Of a stretch of 64,000 bases of DNA, positions 10,701 to 22,700 are shown one piece after another. Numbering within the stretch: position 1 is the stretch's first letter; each line of letters opens with the position of its first letter. Made by a program: the position numbers and the translations under genes. A model generated the notes under the pieces. It searched no databases, was not told the origin of the DNA, and worked only from the letters and a program-made list of their open reading frames with translations. This DNA comes from Ceratothoa steindachneri. Its lineage: Eukaryota > Arthropoda > Malacostraca > Isopoda > Cymothoidae. The stretch lies in contig OZ018328.1 in NCBI GenBank assembly GCA_963969495.1, forward strand, positions 2,719,886 to 2,783,885. Reading direction: 5' to 3'.

Positions 10701-13700
10701 TCTTAACATTGAGGCATAAGACGTCCCAGGCAGAGCCGGGCACGCTTGGACCAAGTCCTTAACATCGCGAAATGAGAGACGATCCTGAGCATGAATGACC
10801 AGGATTTCCTTCTCAAGGAGATATGCACCACACTTCTTTGAAGAAGTGGGGTGCAGCTCTCCGCAATTGACACACTTGGAATTATCACGTGTTACTTTGG
10901 AGTAACTTACACAGACTTCAGGACTTTGCATGTTGACAGGAGCATTAGTATGTCCGAAGCAGTGACAGTAGTAGCACCTCCATGGCAGTGGAACTAAAAG
11001 CCTTCATGCAGTAGCAATATCAACCAGCACGCACCGACTCAGTTGAATGTGATGAGGAGTGTAGGGGTGGGTCTCGAGGCCCCTCTCTGTTTTTCAATCA
11101 CACATTCGACCTTGACCAGCCTATGGTTGGCCAACTCTATGGAGTAGTTAGTCCACAAGTTCCCTCGCATAAACTACTCCTTTCACGAAGTTCATGGTAG
11201 AGTGCGGCGTAACACTCACAGGCGTGCCATCAAGTGTCCGAAGGGCACTAATCATGGCCGCCTAAGAGGGATTTGACGCATTTGCCAAAAGGCTCCCCCA
11301 ATCACATTAGCTAGAGCTCTCCTTTGATGGATCATGTTGCCCTCAGCCAACATGGTGCCATCAGTGGAGCAAATAACCAGGAAGCGTTTGAAGCTAGTGG
11401 GCTCAAAAATGCAAGGTAGCTTCTGAATGACGGGCCCAGACGTAATTGAGACTCCACTCTGCGCAGTTCTGGTCTTTGTCTGAGACTCCCCACCTGGGGA
11501 AGCAATGGGGATGGATGTGCCGATCTTGTCTTGGTGGCTTACTGAAATGGCAGCAGACCTGTCCATCCCCGCAGAGGGAGAGGAGTCCCAAGTCCTTTGA
11601 ATCCTTTTCTTTTTAAGAGAGGAGGGCGGGGATTGAACCTGCTTCTCCCATCCGCCGGTAGGAGGCCCTAGGCCAGATCCTTCTCTGAAATGCAAGTCTT
11701 GCCTCTCACAGGAGCACCAGCCGCGAGAGATGATCCCTCTTCTCTTTGTGAGGCCTTGGGGAACCTGAGCCATCTTAGGAGGAGCCTGCATATTGGGCAG
11801 ACTCAGGTTCTGAGCTTGGCACTGAGCCTGGGTTCGATGGCATGGAAGATCCCATCGTCTGGGGCTGCATCACCTCAGGGACCATGTCCATCTCAAGGTT
11901 CATTTTTTGCCCAATGCCGGTGAATCAGCATCCGTTGAAGAAGAGATGAGGGCCTGTATAGTCACCCCCTGTAGTTCTTTACGCACGAGTGCAGGATGTT
12001 ATGGGGCAAGGGCCATGCCATCCCTTGCTCGCTTAAGTTGAATAGCCCTATCAAGCTGCTCCTGGTCAATTATGGGTCGCCTGCCTACTTTCTTGGCAAT
12101 CCCCTTAGAAAGTAAGGGGGGGCGGGACTGCCTCCTCCTCTCCGGTCAAAGCATCTTGGAAGGTTCCCTGCAAAAGCACAAGGGAGGGAAGGGGACCTCC
12201 ATTTTTTGGTGGAGCTACCCAAGGGTGACCCGATGCTGGTAAAGGGGAAGGGGAGAGAGAGGTTTTTTATTTTCAGGGCATGGGGTGACCCTATAGTTGC
12301 CACGGGATGCAAACACAAATCACCCCACGCAGTAGCCCACTCTGTGAGGAGTGAATATGGGGTCGGCAAATCCAGCTGCTGCCATTTGAGGATACTCCTC
12401 CTGCCTAGTGACCTGGCACATCAGCATGGCGGCTCCACCTTGGGCACAACATAAAATTGATAGATAGGGAAAGGAGGAAGAAAGGGGATGCGAGAAAGGT
12501 GTGGGTGGGGATGAAGCAAGTCGTTAAAAACCTACCATCCCTGCCTGGAGCTCAAGGGTGAGGGAACATTGTCCCCTCCCCCTCAGCTCAGCCCCGGTCC
12601 GGGATAGTTGGGTGAGAGGAAGCTGGTCAGTGTCTACCCTGTGAAATTAGAGCCTGACCAGAGAAGGTTGCAGGGAAAGTGAGGAAGTAGGGTGAAAACA
12701 CAGGCTGTCAGAAAGAAGAAGAGGCTAAGCTGGGACTGGACGGGGCACCAAGGCCTGTCAGCATGGCAGCCAAGAAGGCAAATTGCTGTGTTCCTTACAT
12801 GGTAGTGGATTGGAGAATGGCAGAGTGATTGCTCGAGAGAAGCTACAGTTGCCTGTGAATCTTGGGGGTGATTTGTATGTGGAGTTTGTGAAGTTGAATA
12901 ATGAGCAAATGTCTTCTTGACTGATTTCCCTACAAGGGTTGTCTTTGGATACAAGGATAGAATGAGCGATGCAAGGAAAGTAAACCACAAAGGTGGAGGT
13001 TGAATCTATGTTGTGAATTTAGTGGTATGATTCTACTGGAAATGTCTGATGAAAGTGAGTGACAATGATATTTTGAAATGCAAGATGTTTCCAATGGTTT
13101 GAGAGTTGAAGAAATGTATAGAGGGTAGAATTAGTTTGAATGTTTGACAGAGTTAAAGAGAGATGCAAAGGATTTTCTGATAGGTAAAAATTGTTTATTA
13201 TGTTAAACATAAGGATAATATTCTTGTGAAGCTCGTGGGAATGATAGGATTGGTGTTAAGGCTATGCATGAGTTTTGAACATATGGGAATGTTTAAATTA
13301 AAAAAACAAACAAGATGAGTGGTTTTGGCACTCCTTACAGGAGCGGCTTGTACTTCACATACAGACTTTTGGTCTGCGGCCTACGGCCTATACAGCTCTA
13401 GCTACAGGGTTTTGGTTTTAAAAAATTTAAAAGGTTTTCAGTACATATCCCCTAATAATTTACTCTTGGTCTATCTTTTTCACATTGAGGCTTATTTTAT
13501 AGCCTAAATGCAAGAAAAAAAATTAGTAGAATTCTTTAAATTTCTTTTAAATTTGCTTTAATAATTTAATTTTGCTTCACTCATTTTTGGGGGCTAATAG
13601 CTATTTCCTCTTGCTAAAAATTAAAAATCTATTTTAGAAATAACTTTGATAAAACCTTTGAATATACAAAAGAACAAAAACACCCACGCTTAAATTTGAA

Positions 13701-16700
13701 TAAATTTTCTGAATTTCACCATTTTGTAATTCTTTTTCTTTTAAAAATTCCCCAAATTTGCTAATTATATCTATTTTCACTGAACTTCACCCCTTTGTTG
13801 TAAAAAATTCCCAAGTAAAACTTGTTCATTTATACATACAACTTTAAAAAAATAAAAAATTTATCCAGAAAAATTCCTGAGTTAAAATATAGTGCAATGG
13901 AGAAATTGGTTGGGTGTAAAACACCTTACCGGACTTAGTGTGAGAAAGGACATCCTACCCCCTTCCCATTTTAGTTTAACTGTTTTTTTTCTTTGTAAAG
14001 CTAAGACATTGCCAATATTTTAGGTAAAAAAAATCATGGTTGGCTACATTATATATATATATATTGTTAAAGACCATGTTGTATTTTGACTTTAACAATT
14101 TTATTTTAGAATGTTGTAACAGGCGAATGCAGTTTTTGATATCTGAATGAAGATTAAATCAGCTAAGAGAGATCCATTTTATTTGGTCATATTTAAAAAC
14201 TAATTCAAATTTTGGCTGTGAGCTTTCGCCTTTCTTCAGGCATCTTTAGAAAGAAGTCTTTGTTATTGTTGAGGTGGGATTAATATAAAGTTTTCCATTC
14301 ATGTTGCCTCCTTTAGCATTGAGGTAGTTGTTTGGTGGTCGTGAGCAGCAAAGAACAGAGTTTGTTTTCATTCTTGATTCTTTTATAGGTTGGAGTCCGA
14401 GTACAGTTCACTTTTATTAGAAAAGTGTGCTGAACTCACTCCAAGCTGGTGCACAGTGTTGAGGTTTTGTCCTATCTCTTTCATGAGAAGAACCTCCACA
14501 ATCTTCAGGGGTGAAGATCTAGGTTTTTTTTTTTAGGATGGTAGTGTTTTCAACCAGCATTGTTGTAATTTGTTTGTTGTGCTGTTCATTGTAGTGTGTT
14601 TTGATTTCTCCTCCTTGCAAGTGCATCGGCTGAGTGTAGTAGTAGTCATACCTACATATTGATGGTTTGGATGACGTTTGCATTCCCATAGGGACATTTA
14701 TATTTTTACACCACATTTGTAGCATTTAGGATAGATTGCTTTTCATAGAGGTTGTTTCTCAATATAAGTTGCTGACTTTTGTGTTTTTATAGTATATTCA
14801 GAGAGATAACTTGTCTTTTTCTTCGATAGGTTTGCTTTTTATTATATCTTGTAGTATTTTGGGGGGTTTGTTTTAAAGGCATCAATCATTTGGTTCTTGT
14901 AGTAGAGTGGTATTGTCTTTTCTATTTCCTCCCTACTTCAAACTTTGAGTTGAGAATTTTTTTTTTGTAGTTTGTTTGCTTTTGTTTCAACCCATAAGCA
15001 TTCTACAATTTTGCAGTAACAGCTCTCCCTTCAATCACTTTCACAACTTCAAGACAACATGAAACATACCAATTGAAGATGATGAAGCATTTTGAAAATA
15101 CAAGAACAATCCCAAGTACCCTACAATAAGAAAAGATTTTCTGTTTCTGTATATAAAATACTGCATATGTTAATTATTATAATTGACCTGAATTAATAAT
15201 GTTCTAATATAACATTTTGTAAATTTTATACTTAACATAGAACCTCTTCTTCAATCCAACAAAGTTCTACTGGCATCTATAAAAGGCTATTGTTTACCAG
15301 TCTATGATGCCACTGGTATCTCGCATGTATCTTTGAGGTTAAATATGAGACCACTGAAGTTAGGTTGGGCTTTCTCCATCCACATTGCTTGCTAACTCCT
15401 CTGTGTATCTTTCATCACCTGAGGAACTTTTTATTGATGCTGGTGATGTGTTAATGATTGTTAGCCCAATGACCATTACTGGCAGAACCTACACCAACAA
15501 AATTAGAAATGAATAATGTTACAGCTATGATCAATGCCTGCAAATAGTGATATATCTAGATATGTTAATCTCTTTTTTATAATTCCATTCAGTACCTATA
15601 AAGCATGATGTTCATCAAAAAGACTTTCATTAAAAAATCATTGTATATTTTTAAAAAAATCTTATCCAAGGTTCAGTTTAAACCTAAAGGGTCTCGTTTC
15701 CTAATTAGCTAAACAGTGTTTTATCCTTAATATTTCTCAAGATAAGCAAACTGATGTTAGTAAAATTGATTTCCTTTTTGAAAATAAAATATAGAAAAGC
15801 AAAGATGTTTGTAAATGTAGATGTTAACAATAATATAAAGATAATAGACATCTCTCAATCCTAAAAATCCTTATTATTGCTAAGTTCCAATTAAGGGCTA
15901 TAGCTCTAAAATTAGACTTTTCTATTAGATACATTTATATACTAATTATTAGCAGAAGTTGACTAAAAAAACTGATTTGAACATCAAATGACCTTTTCAA
16001 AGTCAAAGGCCAACTTTTTTATTTGACCTCTAAATGGGTTGAGGAGGTTCACCTGTCCATATCTTGGGCAGGGGTGAATTGAGGCACAGCTCCCTCTGCC
16101 CAGCCAAGATCTTTGGGGTCCCTTGAGAAAGAGAAGGGAGTCATGCAGCAAGTGGAGAGGCTTGGAGGCAACTCTCCCAAAGAGAAGGGAGTCATGCAGC
16201 AAGTGGAGAGGCTTGGAGGCAACTCTCCCAAAGAGAAGGGAGTCATGCAGCAAGTGGAGAGGCTTGGAGGCAACTCTTCATAAGAGAAGGGAGTCATGCA
16301 GCAAGTGGAGAGGCTTGGAGGCAACTCTCCAAAAGAGAAGGGAGTCATGCAGCAAGTGGAGAGGCTTGGAGGCAGCTCTCCAAAAGAGAAGGGAGTCATG
16401 CAGCAAGTGGAGAGGCTTGGAGGCAACTCTCTAAAAGAGAAGGGAATCATGCAGCAAGTGGAGAGGCTTGGAGGCAACTCTCCCAAAGAGAAGGGAGTCA
16501 TGCAGCAAGTGGAGAGGCTTGAAGGCAACTCTCCCAAAGAGAAGGGAGTCATGCAGCAAGTGGAGAGGCTTGGAGGCAACTCTCCCAAAGAGAAGGGAGT
16601 CATGCAGCAAGTGGAGAGGCTTGAAGGAAACTCTCCCAAAGAGAAGGGAGTCATGCAGCAAGTGGAGAGGCTTGGAGGCAACTCTTCATAAGAGAAGGGA

Positions 16701-19700
16701 GTCATGCAGCAAGTGGAGAGGCTTGGAGGCAACTCTCCAAAAGAGAAGGGAGTCATGCAGCAAGTGGAGAGGCTTGGAGGCAACTCTCCAAAAGAGAAGG
16801 GAGTCATGCAGCAAGTGGAGAGGCTTGGAGGCAGCTCTCCAAAAGAGAAGGGAGTCATGCAGCAAGTGGAGAGGCTTGGAGGCAACTCTCCAAAAGAGAA
16901 GGGAATCATGCAGCAAGTGGAGAGGCTTGGAGGCAACTCTCCCAAAGAGAAGGGAGTCATGCAGCAAGTGGAGAGGCTTGGAGGCAACTCTCCCAAAGAG
17001 AAGGGAGTCATGCAGCAAGTGGAGAGGCTTGGAGGCAACTCTTCATAAGAGAAGGGAGTCATGCAGCAAGTGGAGAGGCTTGGAGGCAACTCTCCAAAAG
17101 AGAAGGGAGTCATGCAGCAAGTGGAGAGGCTTGGAGGCAACTCTCCCAAAGAGAAGGGAGTCATGCAGCAAGTGGAGAGGCTTGGAGGCAACTCTCCAAA
17201 AGAGAAGGGAATCATGCAGCAAGTGGAGAGGCTTGGAGGCAACTCTCCAAAAGAGAAGGGAGTCATGCAGCAAGTGGAGAGGCTTGGAGGCAACTCTCCC
17301 AAAGAGAAGGGAGTCATGCAGCAAGTGGAGAGGCTTGGAGGCAACTCTCCCAAAGAGAAGGGAGTCATGCAGCAAGTGGAGAGGCTTGGAGGCAACTCTT
17401 CATAAGAGAAGGGAGTCATGCAGCAAGTGGAGAGGCTTGGAGGCAACTCTCCAAAAGAGAAGGGAGTCATGCAGCAAGTGGAGAGGCTTGGAGGCAACTC
17501 TCCCAAAGAGAAGGGAGTCATGCAGCAAGTGGAGAGGCTTGGAGGCAACTCTCCAAAAGAGAAGGGAATCATGCAGCAAGTGGAGAGGCTTGGAGGCAAC
17601 TCTCCAAAAGAGAAGGGAGTCATGCAGCAAGTGGAGAGGCTTGGAGGCAACTCTTCATAAGAGAAGGGAGTCATGCAGCAAGTGGAGAGGCTTGGAGGCA
17701 ACTCTCCCAAAGAGAAGGGAGTCATGCAGCAAGTGGAGAGGCTTGGAGGCAACTCTCCCAAAGAGAAGGGAGTCATGCAGCAAGTGGAGAGGCTTGGAGG
17801 CAACTCTCCCAAAGAGAGTGGGGGAGGAACGGCTGATTTTCTTATTAGATTGGACTAATTGCCAAGTGGATGGCCACGATCTGGATCTGTTGGGGTAGAT
17901 CCAGAGACTTTTAGTTGGCCTGGCAGCCAACAAGTCAGTAAAACCCGTTAGCCAACAAGGCAGGAAAGCCATCAGCCAACAAAGCAGGAAAGCCATCAGC
18001 CAACAAGGCAGGAAAGCCATCAGCCAACAAGGAAGTACAGCCGTCAGCCAACAAGGAAGTACAGCCGTCAGCCAACAGGGCAGTACAGCCGACAGCCAAC
18101 AAGGCAGTAAAGCCTGTCAGCCAACAAAAGCAGTAAAGCCTGTGAGCCAATAAGACAGTAAAGCCTGTGAGCCAACAAAGCAGAAAAGCCTGTCATCCAA
18201 CAAGACAGTAAAGCCTGGAAGCCAACAAGGCAGAAAAGCCTGGCAGCCAACAAGGCAGTACAGCTTTATGCCCCTAAGAATGGCTGCAGTGTTGCATCCC
18301 ATTGCATGCAGGAAAAGGGTCAAAACTGTTACCATTAATTCTGCCCCAATGTTCCCCAGGCCTGGTCTCTTGCAACAGGACTTCCCTAATTTGCCCTGGG
18401 GGTAGGAAGATGCACCACTCCTCCAGGTACCACCCCTTGCATGGTACTTCTGGGAACCTAGTAGAATCCAAACCAGACGCTTCTTGTATTTAGTGGTAAC
18501 CATACCTGTAAACAACTCCTTCTAGTGGCAGTAGAAATAAAGTGTTGTTTACCACAGATCCACCTTTTATTTCTTGGTGGCATCTTCTGATTTAATGTGG
18601 AATCCAAAACGCATCAAAAATGAAACTCCATCCAATCACTGCACATGCCCAATGTGTCTTAAGTTCATTATGATTGGCAGTGTCTCCACTCAGACCAGTC
18701 CCCATATTGGCAGGGAATCCGTTGGGGGGGGGGGGGTCAGCTTACCGGCAGATGCGATGAGCAACCCGGAAGGGTATGGGACAAGTGCTTCAATGGGGTT
18801 GCCTTGGTCGAAGGTGGCCACAGAGCTCCCAGTCCGTGTGTCCCACAGCTTCACATTGTGGTCATATGAGCCACTCACCACCAGATGGGGTGAAGCCGGG
18901 CTTGCCGCTCCTGTCCGCACAAAGTCCTGTAATGCGCCATTTTTAAAAGGAGACCAATGAGGACAGCCATTCAAAGGAAGGATTTATATTTAATAAAAAG
19001 TGACCAACAAGAGCACTCCCCCCCAAAAAAAACAAAGTGGAGTGGGGTAGGGGGTATATAGTCTACTTTGAATGCAATGTCAGGTATACAAGTCTCCCAA
19101 ATCTAACCACCACCCTGATGTCTCTCACGGAGGTGCTTCATTCCTTTCTGGCCCCCTCAAACAATACCTCAACTCCCAGTCTCAAGGGTTAAAGGGATCC
19201 CCCTCAAAACAGGGGCAAATTACCACATACTTCATCATATTGGTTTTCGCTTTTTTAAAAATAAAAATACCCCCCCCAACCCAAGGAGCTACTGGAGAAG
19301 GCGAATGAGTACACTTAACACCCCACTTAAAGGGATCTCACCTTATGGTCATTGAAGTCTACTATCTTTCGCTCATCTGTCATGTCCCAAAGGGCGACAG
19401 TGTAATCATCAGAGAAGGACACAACTTCGCTCTTGCCCTGGATGAAATCAGCGCAGTGTGTAGCGCTGTAAATCCATTATTATTACTATATTGCAAATTA
19501 AATGTCATTTTTTTTATATTAAATGGAAGAAAATACTACAAGATGTAATCAAAATACTAAATATTTAATACAAAGTGGAAATTTAATCAAATAGTATACT
19601 CTTTACACCCTGAATTAATTTTTAAAAATTAAAAAATATATTTATTACATGTATCATTTCTATTAAGTAGTAAAGTTAGTGGCAAACCATGTGCAAATTT

Positions 19701-22700
19701 GATGCAACCCTTGTGTGAACCTAAACAAATCATGTGTCATACTCGTCACACTCTCTTGCTAGACTCCACCCATGTAATTCCTCTAGCTTTTATTTTCTAT
19801 GCGACAAATTCATCAGTAATTTCTCTAGCTTTCATTTTCTATGCGACGAACATTTAATCAAAATTATAAATATTTAATAATTATTAATGGTTAATCAAAA
19901 GTGAATATTAATTAAAATTATGAATATTTAATCAAGCTTTGAACGACAACAAAGGATTGATAGAAAAGTAAGGCAGAAACCTTATCAGCACAACAGGTGC
20001 TGAACATCATAGGATGAAGAATGTCCATTGCGCAGGTACAAGAGTTCCTAAGGCTGCGAATATGAGCCTCCCAGTTGATGCATCAGTTGAAAACAAGAAC
20101 CAGGAAACAGCGTAAATCCACCACTTGTGGGTGAACTGCATTTTGAACAAGTCCAGGTTGGGGTGGAGCCATTAAAGATGGTAGAAGTGCATCACCTTAG
20201 TCATGGACAAGGAAAATCGAAACTTATGCACTTTGGCCTAGCAAGAGATGTGGTTCAATGCCTGTTGGAGTCGACACTTCAGAATTGGCATCTGGGCCAC
20301 ACCAAAATAGATCGAAAGGTCGGCCATGTAAAGAGTAGAGAGAACATCTTCCAGCAGCACTAAGGTGATACCGTGGATCCTCAGGGTAAAGCGTGGGACA
20401 CTGAGGACACTTCCCTGTGGGACACCCTCTTCCTGCTCCATTGGGCTTGAGAGCTCCCACCACCTGTACATGGAATCGGCCATCTCACAAAAACTCAGAA
20501 ATAAAGATTGAGAGGTATCCTCTTGCCTCCATTGTGTGGAGAGTCTCCATGATGCCTCTATTGCCATGTGGTATCATAGGCTTTCTTCAGATAAAAAAAA
20601 AAACACTGTGCTGTCTACAAAGCAAGTCCTCACAGATAGCATGTTCCAGTTGGAGCAGAGAATCTAACATGGAAGAAAACTTGTGATAGCTGTACTGTGC
20701 TGAAGATAAGTGGCTTCTACTGTCTAAAAACAAGGGTAATCGTACAATTTCTTTATCAACTTGCAAGCGCAGGATGTTAGAGAAATTGGCCCTGGAAGTA
20801 AAGTCCAATCAGGGGTTTTTTAGCGAAATAATCATGTACATCTCTGCTAGAGAATACAACCTTAAAGGACAATTTTTTTTTTTTTTAATTTTATAGAGCC
20901 CACCTGGCAACTACCCACTTGGGCATAAGTCGCCGAAAAACACGACAGCCTAGAACTAGGCTACTTTAAAAAAAAAATATATGAAAACATAACAATATAA
21001 ATTGGAAAACTTAACAATCAGGAAGCAATCTCCGGCAGCGGGGGGAGGTCTCCCTCACCCCAGAACAGGAGAGTGCAACCTACAAAACAACAATATCAAA
21101 CGAAACACAAAAAGAACCTTAAATAAAGGGGAGAAGTCCGGCCTCCCCCCAAAAGTCAACAAGTCAATGTGCACGAACTCGTCCCGAGCACAAGGGACAG
21201 GTGGTAGCGACCCCGCACATCCCGGTACCGGGACAAGTATCGTGCGCGAAGATCACCCAGACTGGGACATTCGACAAGAATGTGCCGAACAGTCTGGGGG
21301 ACGACCCAGTCGTTGCAATAGGGCGCAGGCGAACGCTCCATCAAATAGCGATGCGTCACACGAGTGAGCCCGATTCGGAGACGACAGAAAGCAACCTGAA
21401 GCCGCCGCGGCATTGGGGGATAGGTCCATGAGAACAGTCGCGGCGCAATGGCACGCAACTTTAAGTTCCCTACGACCGTCTCCCATCTTCTTTGCCAAGC
21501 AGTCCGAAGAGCTGCCCGTATTCCTGCCATGTAGTCAGTGTGAGGAAGAGCGAAACGCTGGTCCAGTCGCAGAGTCCTCGCGGACTCTTTGGCGCCCTCA
21601 TCGGCGCGCTCATTCCCCGCAATTCCTACATGTCCAGGAACCCAGCAGAAGATAATCTCGACATCTGCCCAGCTCGCCAAAACCGTGGCGTCAAGGATTT
21701 CGCGAACCAGGGGATGCAGAGATTCCAATGCCCCGAGAGCACTCAGGGCGCTTTGTGAGTCGCTATAGATCACAATCCGGTCTCTGAACCGGGCACGTCA
21801 CGTAATCTCCCGTACCGAGTGGTGTATTGCCACCAGCTCTGCCGTGAAGACAGACGCAGCGCCTGGTAGAGCCCCGCTGACTTCAAACAGAGGGGATACG
21901 GCGTGGAAGCCGACCCCCTCTTGGGACTTGGAGCCATCCGTATACACTGGCACGGTACCAGCGTGACACAATGTGTGCTCCAAAAAGGTCGAACGCAATA
22001 CTCACGGCGCAGTACAAGCTTTGGGAGCAGAGGCGTGGCGACAAATAGCCAAATGTGGTACCCTCAAGGGTGGCGTCCTGAGCAGAACCAGGGGCGCCAC
22101 CGGCCCGAGAGCTATATCTACATCTCAAAGGAGTTTCCTAGGCCCTAAACCCACGTTTAGGGTATGACTGGCGTCTCTCTTCGGAATAGGCACCATCGAG
22201 ATCAGCTGCGGATGCAGTGAGAGCTGTTGGCGACTGAGGGAGGCGCTGGGCTCGCGCGTACAGGCGAGTGATGCACTGCACACGGCGCAGAACGAGTGGC
22301 ATCTCCCCAGCATCGACAAATAGGCTCTCAATGGGGCAAGTGCGGAAGGCACCGGTCGCAAGGCGAAGGCCGGTGTGGTGGATCGAATCCACCTTCCGCA
22401 ATAAACGCTCGGCTGCGGATGCATAAAACTCGCATCCGTAGTCGAGCTTCGAGCGAACAAAGGATCGATAAAAAAGTAAGGCAGTAGCCCTATCAGCGCC
22501 CCAAGCGCTGAACGTCACGGAAAGGAGAATGTCCATGGCGCGGGTACAAGAGACCCTAAGGCTGCGAATATGAGCCTCCCAGGTGAGGCGTCGGTCAATA
22601 CAAGACCGAGGAAACGGTGCGACTCAACCACATCCAGGCGCACCCCATTAAGAAACAAATCTGGGTCGGGGTGAAGCCGTGGATGGCGGCAGAAGTGCAC

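Noticed and set aside
13319..13507. Small plus-strand gene
   Set aside because: Short frame in AT-rich intron DNA without any family signature.
16049..17898. Long open frames (587 codons minus, 476 codons plus) over the 51-bp array
   Set aside because: They follow automatically from a stop-free repeat unit whose length is a multiple of three. Frames are open on both strands and there is no start context or unique domain.
16128..18268. CRISPR-like array
   Set aside because: Units are contiguous, without unique spacers, and the window is eukaryotic.
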